From Zelopaecilomyces penicillatus (lineage: Eukaryota; Ascomycota; Sordariomycetes; Hypocreales; Pseudodiploosporaceae): a DNA stretch of 64,000 nt. The stretch is taken from assembly GCA_005765155.1 (NCBI GenBank), contig VCCP01000004.1, positions 5,146,001 to 5,210,000 of the forward strand, written 5' to 3'. A model generated the notes under the pieces. The model was not told the DNA's origin. It searched no databases and saw only the letters and a list, made by a program, of their open reading frames with translations. Shown here one piece after another: positions 1 to 11,628 of the stretch (its first letter is position 1; each line of letters starts with the position of its first letter). The translations under genes and the position numbers were made by a program.

Positions 1-1517
1 TTCTTCCCAAGACGATGCGATAATACCGTGGAATTCAACAGCCCGCAGATACGTGCTGGCGACGCTGAAGATTGTTTAAAAGAAAAACATAGAAGCCCTG
101 AAAAGAAACAAAGACAGGACGGAGGAGGAGGAGAAGGGGGGCAGCGGGCAGGTTTCATGGCTGGGCTTGAACTGTGTTCGGTCCGTCAGCCATGGAAATG
201 CCAGTGGCCAGCCCCAGCTGCAGCCACCAGAAGTCCATGTCCTCAGCCCGTGTTCTGGGGGGCCCTTTAAGCGCTGCATCTCTTTCTACCGCTCTTCACT
301 ACTCTTCACCACTCTTCACCACTCTTCATCATTCGTCACTCTCTCTCTCTCAAAGCTACAATGCACGAAACCACGTCGACTAGAATCCCTCAGGCGCATC
401 CATGTCAATCTCAGCACCAACATTGTCCAGATCCCTCGCCTCTCCTCCCCATGATGCTGCATCCCTAGCAAACCCATGTATCCTGGAGCTTTCCCCAGCA
501 AAAAGCCCCGCCACCACGCGACACGCCAAACTGGTTTTGGTCTCTACACTAAAAGTCTAGAGGGCGTTAGCTCAATGCATCATTTGCATGGGGGAGGGTC
601 TCGAAATCCAAGTCCAAATGCGCACGCACAGGCATGCAGCGAGCCTTGATGTACAATTACTGCATGTCCGCTGACTATTGAAGATGTAATGCAGGTATTT
701 ATGCAATAATAATGCAAGTTCTTCTTCTTCCCATCCGATCTGGCCGCGTTACTGCAGCAGCCCTTTATTTACTTTTCCCTAGTCCAGCCCCGTCCAGCCC
801 CCAGCCTGTAAACCTGCCGCCCTTCCGAGTCATTCACATACATACATCCAGCACATGCAACTCGCCATCCAATATCACTACTCGGGCATTGTTTGTTACT
901 TTACTTTGCTATGATCTGGTCTCTAATCGCGCCACTGCCGAGAAATGGTCAATTGTTTCATTCTACCGCTTCGCCGTCGCCAAGCATCTCTAAGCTAAAC
1001 CACACTATTGACTCTCGGCCAACGACTTACTGACTCTCGAGTCGCTTGGGAAAACACAATGCTATAAATGGAAAGTCAAGCATTTTCTTGAAACAAGAAT
1101 CTTCGGCTGTGTAGCCTTTGCCATGCCATTCATTCATTGGGCTGTATCTGGGATGGCTGCCCAAACGCTTGCACGCACCAAGACTTGCCAACCCTAACCC
1201 TTGATTTTGAAACGGCAGATCCCATGTTTTGACAGCGTGCACGGATCCCCGTCATCAACATGGGGGGGCCTATTTATAGACAGGTGGGTGGCACAAACAC
1301 CAACACCTTCCTTCAAGATCGTAACAGCAAACCGGATCGAAATAATCACAAGTCTTGTAATTTGCCAAGTATGTACGAATTTAACAAGAGCAACCTACTC
1401 TACCAGACTCCAATGCATCCATGGATATCCAAAACAAAGTACCCACTAAAAACGCCATTCGTGTTCCCACACATACAAGGGACCGTCAAAACAATTCATC
1501 ACAAGATAACCATGCTT
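1..1517. other. Intergenic, no gene seen
   Basis: No reading frame here looks protein-like on either strand. The region contains CT-rich stretches near 285-355 and is the 3' flank of the reductase gene on the minus strand. A stretch near 560-610 loosely recalls tRNA A and B boxes but cannot be folded into a tRNA. Confidence 0.6.
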
Positions 1518-3439
1518 TCAAAAGGCATACTCCTCCACATGCAGACATATCCCCTGGGCCCCAGTCCCCTTGTGAACCGCCCTCTCGTCGCTTAGACGGC
1601 TGACGCAATTCCTCGTTCTCGCCACAACCTCAGCCCCGCCGCAGACCACAACAGCGGTTTCGCCCCAAGCCTGCTCCACAGGCTCGCGGATCAGCGTCTC
1701 GATATCCGGTCGTGACGTGTATTCTCTGATGGATTCTGATGCCGAGCACTGAGAAGTTGGCCGTGAGCTGGCATCGTTTACTGCTCTTGGCTTTTCGTGG
1801 GATGAGGTCTCGAAGCTATCCGCGGGCTCGATTGAGTCGAATTTGCCCTCGTTTTGGCTCTGAATAAGTGGTAGATTGGAATCCCGAAGGCTCGATCCAC
1901 CTGTAATGGCAATATGGAGTCTCACATCCATCCCCTTTTCCCTCGCCACCTTTTCTGCATCCTTGGCTCGCTGCACATAGTATTCAATTTCCTTGGCCGT
2001 TTTCGAAATCAACACCACATCTATTCTCTTCACGCACGCCTTGCTTTCTGCCCGTGCGGCACTTTCCAGTATCGGGATGGTGAAGCTCGCTCCGGTAGAT
2101 GCCCCTATCAACACCATGGTCTCGTAAATATCCCACCGCGGTGGCACGCCATAAGGACCAGACAAGAACCCAGTCAGCGTTGCGTTTGGGTTTTTGGACG
2201 CGTAATCGTGAACGCGCTTGGAGAAGCCGGCGTGCTTGCGAACAATCAGCTGGATACTGTTGCAGCAACATGTGCCCTTGAGTTGATGCGCGCAGGCGAT
2301 TGTGTACGGATGCGCCTCAAGAGGGCCGAGGCGAGGAATCCAGAGATAAATGTGCTGGCCAGCCGTCCACTTGAAGTGAGCATCCTTGATTGTCAAAACG
2401 GTGGTGGAATCGCCCACGGCCCGTGCCGAGACTCGGTGACCGATATGCTGCTGGCCCTGGCAGGTTGACCCATTAGACTTCCACCATACGTTCTGCCACA
2501 GGAGAATAGCCCATCTCGCGGCTCGGTCAAAGGCAAGGAATGAAATCGACATCCACAGCAGATATCTCGCGTTGGATGGGATATGTCTGTAGAGAACCAC
2601 CAACATGACGATCGACGAGGCAACATGCTGGAGCAGCCACAACTCATACCAAAGTCTCCGAATAGGGAGAAAGCCAACAACCACGGACCATAGAAGAATT
2701 CCCCAAGCGCCCAGGCCGAACTTGACAAGAGGCATCATCTCAAGCTGGGTCGCTACGAAGTCGGCACGGACCCACTCCGTCCAGAAATGAAATCCGTGAA
2801 CCGTCGCTGTTACAAACATGGTTCGGGCCACCCACCGGTGCAGCCAGTTTAGCCTCTCATGGCCAGTGCCAATCAAGAAGCCTATGGGGTTCGCCTTCAT
2901 GGAGAGCATGTACATCATCGGTAGTTGAGTCATCGTCACCCAGGCATTTCGGTAGCCAATGCGCTCCCAATAGTAGACATCGTCGTGAACGGCATTCCAG
3001 GACATGAAGTAGATGATCATGGCCCAATAGGATAATAGGACTAGAATACGACCGATCGGGGGAGGTGTCGCCCATGTGAAGCCGCGCGCGCGAACATAAG
3101 CCTGTGGGTGGCTCATCTCGCGGATGATGGCGGTTGCTGTTGCCCACGCTTGGCTAAGATGACCATCTGGCCGCGTCGGATTGGGTACGTTTGGATCGCG
3201 GCATGCTTTTAACCTGCGAAAGAAGAAAGGTTAAATATATCAGCGAAACAAGGCAGAAGAGAGAAGTTTTTTTTTTTTTTTGCATTTCACCCTCACCTTT
3301 GTGATGCGGCATAACTATTTACACCTCGGATGGCTACGAGAAGGCCAACGACGCCAGCAGAGATGTACCAGTAGTCGCGGGCGAAAGCATGGCTTATGTC
3401 TGACCTCAGGCCGACCATCTGATGGCTCCCGTGGTCCAT
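1518..3439 (-). CDS. Ferric/cupric reductase, FRE family transmembrane component
   Basis: Membrane flavocytochrome that passes electrons from cytosolic NADPH through FAD and two haems to extracellular Fe(III) or Cu(II), ahead of high-affinity metal uptake. Two exons, 3439..3297 and 3213..1518, join in frame (GTGAGG donor, TCGCAG acceptor) to give 612 residues. The N-terminal exon adds a membrane segment that the long downstream frame alone would lack. The ferric-reductase domain carries two histidine pairs with the usual spacing (LHRW to VHGFHF, and LQHV to YRH). The FAD motif HPYTIA, the NADPH motif GPYG and a C-terminal VCGG motif follow. A low-complexity polar insert lies between the two NADPH-binding parts. 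It is divergent from the BIM1-like gene, which suggests a joint role in metal acquisition. Whether iron or copper is the main substrate cannot be told from sequence. Confidence 0.9.
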
Positions 3440-4175
3440 ATTGAATCGGTAAACGAGGTCACAAGCAAGTGGTAATTAGGTGTAATATCCCAAGTGTATG
3501 GGGTCCAAAGCATACGGACTAAGCGTTTGTTGTCGCTTCGTGACGACAAGAGGGTTGGTGAGGGAGAGCACAGGTCAGAAGCTATGTCTGCATGTTGTCA
3601 AGATGAAAAAAAGGGTCGTTCAGAATCCGAAGTCTTGGGTTTAGCCAGCCTTGGAAAGCTTTCTAATGGAAAACGAATGATGAGGTCGTTTCGCCCAGAC
3701 GGAGACGTCGATCGGGGGGCGTCAGCAATGGGCGTAAAGTGAGCAGGTTTTCTCAAGATGCCAGGATCCAAAAGCCAAGCAATGTGTAACCCTGAGCAGA
3801 GTCGAAGAGAGGGGGTCGAAAGTAGGGTGGGGTGACGAAATGAAACTTGTAAAGTGCCGTCAGTCGTTCATCTGTTTGGACGACAGGTAGCAGGAAAGGA
3901 ACTCCAGGTCAAAGGAAAATAGAATGGAATGGGGGAGCAGGTGAATTGTGCGAATGTGCTCGGTCTCGGGAGGCGGCAGGTGATTGGTTTCGGCGGATGT
4001 CTGAGACGAACAGACAGACGTGCTGTGGCAGGGAGAGGAGATTAGGTCTGCAAGTCGCACCAGACAACTAATACTCAAATCACCAACCAAGGCACAGAAA
4101 ATGCCCTACCAACTGATTATCAGAACGCACGCAAGAAATGCATTGCTCCCATTCTCGAAACCATCAAAGAGCAGT

Positions 4176-4197
4176 CCCCCCCCCCCCCCCCCCCCCC
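4176..4197. repeat. Poly-C tract (C22)
   Basis: Uninterrupted run of 22 C in the reductase/BIM1-like intergenic region. Length is likely variable or uncertain in assembly. Confidence 0.95.
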
Positions 4198-4558
4198 ACA
4201 AATCACGACCAAGGTAACTATGTGCATCATCAGCTAGCTTCCATATTCGATCCCAAACAAACTTGCTCAAACGCCCTCAGATGGGCACAGATCCAGGGCT
4301 CTGATTGGTTGCTGCGTGCATTGGTGGGCTGCATTCGGGCAACTAAATAGGCTATCCACTCGCATGTCCCCCCTCCATCGCATCCGGAGCTGCGGGACAG
4401 CGGGAGAGCCCTAACATAGCACGCCGGATGCCCTGTAACCGTCCATTCATCTCATAGCACAGGCTGTGACCCCCAAAGCTCTCAGCCCGCCATCCAATGC
4501 GACCATACCTAGATGGGGAATTGATGGATGCTTTTCTGAGCAGATTTGATAAGCATAT

Positions 4559-4566
4559 TGTGCTCA
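4559..4566 (+). promoter_or_regulatory. Candidate copper-response element (TGTGCTCA)
   Basis: TGTGCTCA matches the GCTC-core element I recall for fungal Mac1/Cuf1-type copper regulators. CTTGCTCA lies at 4262-4269 (plus). TCTGCTCA lies on the minus strand at 4537-4544 and at 3793-3800. Their placement between a metalloreductase and a copper-binding protein is suggestive; binding is inference. Confidence 0.35.
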
Positions 4567-5110
4567 CATCTGATACCTTCTGTGCTCCATATTCACACGC
4601 TACACCTAGAACCATACGCCATTCCCTAGAGAATGTTTCATCTGTATCGTGAATATGCTCGTGTGCTACTGTATCGGGATCTCTAGCAAACCCTCAAGTT
4701 TGATCTGATGCGGCGAGCCGTTGCATGGATACATCAGGTCTGCATGAACCCGGGGGCCATGACGAGCCTGTGCATCGGCGGGACTATGAATGAGCTTGTC
4801 AATACATTCAAGATATCAACAACCGTGTACGGGGTAATAATGAATGGAGCTGTCTTAGCACACTTACCTAGGGTGCCGCGTTCCCGAGCTAACCACGCCC
4901 TACGTAGGGGGGAACTCATCCGGGTGTCAACTTACAAAAAGCTCCCACCCACCTCGAGAATCCCTTGGCTTTCTCCGTTCCTCTTTCGCTGTCGTGTTCA
5001 TTCTACCTGACAACTATACTCTTCATAATCATTGAATCCCGCCAGCTGTAACTGTACGAAGCCAATTGATATTTCCGATCCCTTCATTGACCACCACCAC
5101 CACCACCACG

Positions 5111-5886
5111 ATGCGCTCTCTCCTCATCGCGTCCGCCCTCTGTGGCCTCAGCTCCGCCCACTTCCAGATGCTCTACCCTAAATCCATCGGCTTCGAAGAC
5201 GCCGACGAGGACAAATCCCCCTGCGGCGGCTTCACCCCCAACCTTGACGGCGACCTCTTTGACTGGCACGTTGGCGGCGAGGCCGTCGCGCTTCGTTTGG
5301 GACACCAGCAGTGCAATTGGCTCTTCCGTGTCACCACCGACCCCAAGGGCGAATCTGGCTGGGAGCAGGTCTACCCCATTGTCATGCAGAGCGGTCTGGG
5401 CACGTACTGTCACCCAAGCTTGACCGTGCCGGAGAAGTATGTCGGCAAGAAGGGCATCGTGAGTGTTGTGTCGTCGGCGCCAGATGGCTTGCTCTACCAG
5501 GTACGTTTGTCGCCCTGTAACATTAAGCAGAAGAGACTCGGGAAAAAGAAACACCATCAAAGATGAGCTCTCAGCAAACAAGAAAACTAACTTGATGCTT
5601 TCAGTGCGTCGCAGCCAATTTCGTCACGGGTACCGCAGAGCCCCCCAGCACATGCAAAAATGCCACCATCAAGGTCTCCTTCGTCTCCGACTCCAAGCTC
5701 AGCGCTCTCGTCGACGGCAGCTCATCACCCAACAGCACGGACAAGGGCTCTCCCAGCTCAACAGACGACACCCCAGAGCCCACCAAGTCTGACAATGCGG
5801 CCCCAGCGCTGCTGCAGTCGAGTGGGCTGGCTGGCGTGGTGTCGTTCCTGTCCATGGCGCTGGTTGGTGGCGCGCTCATGATGTAA
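5111..5886 (+). CDS. BIM1-like / X325 (LPMO-like) copper-binding GPI-anchored protein
   Basis: Secreted cell-surface protein of the fungal BIM1-like family, whose best-studied member helps copper uptake in Cryptococcus. Two exons, 5111..5500 and 5605..5886, give 223 residues; the intron starts GTACGT and ends TTTCAG. A signal peptide of about 16 residues ends SSA, so the mature protein would begin with His17 (HFQMLYP). This matches the N-terminal histidine used for copper binding in LPMO-like folds. The core has several cysteines (SPCGGF, HQQCNW, TYCHP, YQCVAANF, PSTCKN) and is followed by a Ser/Thr/Pro-rich stretch and a hydrophobic C-terminus typical of a GPI signal. Seven ACC triplets lie directly before the ATG. 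Oxidase activity is not expected for this subfamily. Confidence 0.88.
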
Positions 5887-6661
5887 AAACAGCCTGATGT
5901 AAATGAAAAACAAAAGTGTAAATCAAGAGCATGGAGAGTGGGAAGAAACACAGGGCTGATAGATACCCCGTTTTCGGTTCAAATGCAGTAATGATAGAGA
6001 CGTCCTCCGAGTAAAAAAAATGCCCAACCTCGCGGTGAACCGGTGATTGTCCTGATTTCCACACTGTCACGCATATTTGCCCCTCATCAAGCGGTGATCA
6101 GCAGTGGCATTGGCCCGCTTTGACCCTCCGGCACCTTGAAGCGGGAGACGAGTAATATGTTTGATCAAGGTTTTTGAGTTTCCCATCACTCCTCCACAAC
6201 GGTCTATCGTACTTTGGACGTTTCTGGCGCTGCTTGGATTGAACTTGCAGCTGCAACTACAGACGCCTCCCGGGGTCTCTCTTGCCTCGGAACCAATCCG
6301 GCCTCGCGACTTCCCACTGAACAGGTTCCGCCCCCCACCACACCGCCAACATCACAATCTACACCTCCAGCCTCGAGCTTTGAGCCTCCAAACCTGCGTG
6401 TGAAACAACAGTTTTTGGGCGCTGAAGGCGAACTCAGTCCCGGCTTCATCAATGGGGTAGAGAAGTGGACCTTGAGGTCTCTTGAATACTCAGACCTTGA
6501 CTCCGGGGCTTCGGGGCTCTTCTTTATCAATCCCTCCCCGCCACCAGACATGATAGCCGATATCTTGTCAACCATCTAATACTGGTGATCATACTCCCAG
6601 CATATAAAGCAGGTAGGTCAATTGCTGCAATGGCCCCCACTCCAGCATTTCGCATTTGCTT
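5887..6661. other. Intergenic, promoter side of the ABC transporter
   Basis: An open frame at about 6214-6579 has no ATG until its end and no recognisable domain, so I do not call a gene. A TATA-like box lies near the right end. Confidence 0.55.
6603..6608 (+). promoter_or_regulatory. TATA-like box of the ABC transporter
   Basis: TATAAA lies 54 bases before the first in-frame ATG (6662) and about 110-120 before the next two (6716, 6725). Confidence 0.4.
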
Positions 6662-9600
6662 ATGGTATTGACAGTCATCTCTTCTTCGCCAATTCTTGAC
6701 ACCTTGCATGGGCATATGCCCAACATGTCTTCCGCCATGAATATCCAGGCCGCCCAGCCACTGGTTTCTCCTCCCGCCTCTGCCTCCGTCTCCCCGTTGA
6801 CATGGTTCAGTAATGTGTCTCTGTTCCGGGTAACCCCCGTCTCAAACTCCGACATGGGCATTCTGTACACCACCGGTGCTCTTTCAGTTGCCGTCTTCTA
6901 CCTGTACGTCTTCCAGAACACCATCGTCTCTTGGCTGCCTCGATGGTTGCGCCCGTTCGCCCAAGAAGAGGACCCACGAGAGGCCAGGCGGAGAACTTGG
7001 TCCCATTGGACCTTGATGCTTGCCATCATCTGCATTACAGGCTTTGTCTTGTCCATAGTTCCAGTTTGTCTCCCCGCCCGTCATCACATGGATGCTTGGG
7101 AGATTCTCCCTTGGAGTTCGGCGGTTTTTCTTACAGCATTCGATCGGCCCATCAAGACACCCAAACTGTTGCTAGTGCAGTACTTGTTGATTCTCATGTC
7201 CAATTTGACCATATACTCTGCCAAGTTCCTAAGTGGCTCACTTCACGTTTTTGAACCTCTTCGTCTCACCAGAATGTTGCTTTGCTGCATTGCTATTCTG
7301 CTCATAGCCAACATGCCGCTTCGAGACCCCACCTGGGGAGTCAAGGACATTGGAAATCCCGGAATTGCCCCGTCGCATCATGTTCGAAGTCCTGAAGATA
7401 ATCTGAGCATCTTCCGGTTCTTGACCATGAGCTGGGTATATCCCATTGCCAAGCTCTCCCTGAAGAGAGAAATTGATGAGGAGGATGTCTGGCAACTACC
7501 ATTTGACTTTCAGCACAAGAGGCTCTATATGGCATTCCGGGAACTCAAGGGCAAGCTTCTTATTTGCCTTATTGAGGCGAATGGCCTGGATTTGTTCATC
7601 TCCACTGTTCTTGCTGTCGTTGAAAGGGTTGCCGAGGTGTCCAACATCCGATTGACAAGCAAGCTCTACAAGTCCTTGGACATCGATAAGCCCAATGAAG
7701 CTTTGTTCTGGGTTTTTGTCATTTTGACCCTTGACTTTACTCGTCAGTTATCGAAAACGACCTCTTCATGGTACTGTAGGAAAGCCTATGAACGATCTCG
7801 TGGAGAGACTTTTATTGCTCTTTTTGGCAAGCTTCTTACCCGGGCCGTGCCAGGCTCGGATTCGACGGAGCAGGTTCCTCCCAGTGACATTGTCAAAGTT
7901 CAAGAACATGGACTCGACGATGTACCTCAGAATTGGTTTGGACGTACTTTTTCCACTTGTTTTGGACTCCGTCGTACGCGCAATGGCTTCAAGGCGACCC
8001 AAGTCACACATAGTTCTCCAGCTTCTAATGCCAAAGTTGTCAACCTAGTCCGAGGGGATACATACGAAATCTCTCAGAGGTTTTGGGAATTCCCTAAACT
8101 CATCGCGCAGCCTATCAAAGTCTTTTTCACAATGTACTACCTCATTGATATCATGGGATGGCCGTCGAGTGTTGGATTTGGCCTCATGATCATCTTCTTC
8201 TCCATCAATTCGATGCTGGTCAAAAAGCTCATCAAGATTGAGCGCAAACGGACAGCCCACTCAGACAAACGCGCACAGGCTGTTTCTCATTTTGTCGAGG
8301 CAAGTCGACCTCTGAAACTAAACGGCTGGACGGCTTCATGGAGCGACAGAATCATGAAATTCCGCGCACTGGAGCTTGTTAAACGTCTCCAAATCGCACA
8401 TGTTTCTGCTGCCATCTCGACCATCAGCGTTACAGGCGGCGCAGCATATCCCTTCGCTAGCATCTGCTTGTATACTCTTGTTCTTCGACAAGGCCTCCCC
8501 AACGACGTCATTTGGCCATCACTTCAGCTCTTTGGTCAACTAGAAACGAGTGTCAAAGAGGCGTTCGATCTTGTGGCCGCCTACTGGAAAGCCACTATCC
8601 CCGTCGATCGTGTAAATAAGTACATGAATGAGCCAGATCGTGATCAGGCTTCACTCGGTACCGAGGGCAATATGGATATTGAGTTTCAGGACGCTTGGTT
8701 TTCGTGGCCATCTACAGCTAAGCCTGTTCTTGAGGCGCTCAATCTCAAGTTTAGTACGGGGTTGACTATCGTCCGTGGCCAGGTGGGTTCGGGAAAGTCC
8801 AGTCTTCTTCTTGCCGCTCTCAACGAAATGGAATTGCATGACGGTCATCTTTTGCGGCCCGATGAAGCCATTGCATATGCACAACAACTTCCCTGGCTTC
8901 AGAACAAGACAATTCGAGAAAATATCGTCTTTAACCAGCCCTTCGACGCTGACAGGTATCGCGAAGTTCTATATGCTTGCGCACTTGGTCAAGATTTATC
9001 AATGTTCCCAGATGGCGACCAAATGAAACTAGAAGAAGGAGGCGTTGGGCTGTCGGGAGGTCAAAAAGCGCGCGTTGCACTTGCAAGAGCGGTGTATAGT
9101 AGGACAAGAATCCTTCTTCTCGATGACCCTCTCGCGCCTCTAGATCACGATACTGCTAGTATCATCGTCCAGCGCTTTCTTCTAGGTTCGCTTGCAAAAG
9201 ACCGCACCATTGTCATGGTGACCCATCGTGATGACTTGGTTCTTCGGGTTGCTGACCAGGTTATTGACATGGACAATGGTCGAGCCCATATTCTGTCACC
9301 GGAAGAAATTCAGAGTGAGCTAGAACACCCCTATCACGCGCCGTCTGAAAAAGAAGCACATGATGATTCGGATCAAGCTCATGAAATCAATGCCGAGGAA
9401 ATTGCCAGTATGAAAGAAGCGCCAGAAGAGGCATCGGAAACTGGGACAATATCACCTACTGTATATCTCAAATATATGAGGGCTGGTGGCTGGAAGCTCT
9501 GGACCGTTCTGGCCCTGTCCTATATTCTGTCTCGAGTTTGTGACATCGCCAGGGCTCGATTGCTCGAGGCGTGGGGATCGATGACTGCAGAAAAAGGGTC

Positions 9601-11164
9601 TCACAACGGATACTTGGGATTACCCAACCCTGAACAATACCCGCAATCATGGCTGTACGTTCTCGCTGGCCTCTCAGTGGGACAAATTCTGGCCTATGCA
9701 ATTGCTCAGCTACTGTTGGCCCGAATTGGTGTAAATGCCGCCAGAGGTTTATTCCAAATAGCTGTCGACAAGGTAAGCAAGGCAACATTTCGGTATCACG
9801 ATACGACCCCGACGGGACAGTTGAAAAACCGCCTTATCGCAGATATGGCAATGGTTGATGGCGGAATTACGGGGCCATTGGAGTCGTTTGTGTTCAACTT
9901 GATTGCCTTGATTTTGAGTGTCATTGCCATTGCCATGCACCAACCAATGCTTCTTATTATCTTGGTGTTAGTTGCCGCGCTGTTCATATGGTTTTTCCGC
10001 ATCTACATCCCCGTCTCGCGCTGCCTCCGACGCATGGAAATGAGATACCTTACTCCAATCATCTCCAATATTGGGGTCATGCAAGACGGTCTCGTCACCA
10101 TCAGGGCGCTGAGGGTAGAGAAACACTTTCAAGATCGCCATCTCGATGCTGTCGACGACTTCCAGAAGCAGGATCACTTCTACTGGAGTATGGCATTCTG
10201 GTTGGACTTTCGCTTGAGCATGACCTCGGCAGTTATGCGGGCGGCTTTAATCACATTTATGATTTGCCGGAGCACACCTGCCAGCATGATTGGTTTCGTG
10301 TTGACACAAACGACCATGGCAATGGGGGCTGTGCAGCAGCTCTGTGAAAAAGTTGCACAATTGCAGCTGGATGCTGTCTCACTGGAGCGTGTTGAGATGC
10401 TGAACAAGATTCCCGAGGAGCCAACTGGAGATGACTATCCTCCAGATGACTAGCCCCGGCCATGTGATGATGTGAAATTCGAGGGTATGTCTTTCAAATA
10501 TGCCGACGATCTTCCTGCAGTGTTGGAGAAGATCTCGTTTGAGATCCCTGGCGGGTCTACTTGCGCCGTTTTAGGGCGAACAGGATCTGGGAAATCGACC
10601 ATTGCAAACGCATTGCTCGTGACCCAGGCCCCATGCGAAGGTACCATCAAGGTAGGCAGCGTAGACCTTTCCAAAGTCGACCGCACTGCTCTTCGCAACC
10701 GCATCACCTTTATTCAGCAAGATCCTACACTCTTTCCGGGAACCCTTCGCGATAATATCGACCCGGAAGGTAAGTTCTCGGATTCTGACTGCGAAGCCTC
10801 GATCCACCGTGTCCTGGGTAGTGAGTGGAGCCTAGATACCCAGATCGATGCTGCTGGCAAGAATCTTAGCCAAGGCCAGCGCCAGCTCGTAGGCATTGCG
10901 CGGGCTGTCTTGCGGCGAAGCGGGCTCGTGATACTAGATGAGGCAACAGCGTCGATTGACCGCGCGACAGCCGCTAAAGTGCAAAAGATCCTACGCTCAG
11001 AACTGGCGAGTAGCACCGTCATTACAATCGCACACAGACTAGAGGCTGTGGAGGATGCAAACTGGTGTCTGCGCCTACATCATGGCCGGGTGGTTGAGTG
11101 TGGGCCAGCAAAGAATCTTGGGAGGACGAAGGGGCAAGAAGTAGAGGGTGGTGGTGACTTATGA
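6662..11164 (+). CDS. ABCC (MRP-type) multidrug transporter with an in-frame TAG before NBD2
   Basis: Full-length-type ABCC exporter, normally moving organic anions, conjugates or toxic metabolites across the plasma or vacuolar membrane. The N-terminal membrane region (TMD0) of about five segments is followed by TMD1 and NBD1: Walker A GQVGSGKSS near residue 705, signature LSGGQ near 796, Walker B ILLLDDP. TMD2 and NBD2 come next: Walker A GRTGSGKST near 1304, signature LSQGQ, Walker B LVILDEA. A TAG at 10451-10453 (codon 1264) interrupts the linker before NBD2, and the same frame continues to a TGA at 11162-11164. The expected residue there is Trp (TGG), judging from the WP motif common in ABCC linkers. 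Possible readings are a nonsense allele, a sequencing error, or a weak 63-base in-frame intron (10391-10453, GTTGAG...TAG). The start could be 6662, 6716 or 6725. No other lesion is seen. Confidence 0.85.
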
Positions 11165-11628
11165 TGGAAGTTTGGGCTTTGGACTACAATATGATACATT
11201 GATGAGCACGGGTAGGCATGGAGTTTTGAGGTTTTGATCAATAGGACATTTATTTCTTTTATATATCTCAAGAATAGAGCGACTTGAATAGCAATCTAGT
11301 GAATTTTCTTGCCCACTGCCTCTTAGGTAGTTAGTGAGCTTTAAAAGTTATATGAGATTGTAGAAACTAGTGTGAAAGCCTCGGAGCTATGGGAAAAGAG
11401 ACTAGAGCTTTAGATTTTGGGCATTCGCAAATTTTGTCCAACAACATTGCAGTTAACAATGTCGCATGCCATTCCAACAATTTCCATCCATAGCCAATGT
11501 GCCGAAACTGTGTTTCAAACGAGATGTGTTTTTGAATGCACTCCAAGAGGTCAATAATTGAACCAACATGGTCTGAAAGCGTAAAATTTTCACTCAAATT
11601 TTCGAAATTGTAGATCAAGGTATTCGGG
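11165..11628. other. Intergenic, convergent 3' ends
   Basis: AT-rich spacer between the ABC transporter and the amino-acid permease, which converge here. No coding frame seen. Confidence 0.6.

Larger units (their letters stand above)
3440..5110. other. Divergent upstream region of reductase and BIM1-like genes
   Basis: No coding frame seen. The region holds a 22-base C tract, an ACC trinucleotide run just before the BIM1-like start codon, and at least five TGCTCA/TGAGCA hexamers (near 3740, 3793, 4264, 4537 and 4561). About one would be expected by chance at this length. Confidence 0.6.

Noticed and set aside
555..615. tRNA-like A and B box pattern (TTAGCTCAAT ... GGTCTCGAAATCC)
   Set aside because: B box has an extra base and no cloverleaf stems pair; taken as chance.
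1518..5886. A larger siderophore or secondary-metabolite cluster around the reductase and ABC transporter
   Set aside because: No NRPS, PKS, siderophore synthesis or MFS genes nearby; only the reductase/BIM1-like pair is supported.
6214..6579. Open frame of about 121 codons before the ABC transporter
   Set aside because: No ATG until its last dozen codons, Pro/Ser-rich composition, and an equally long frame on the other strand.
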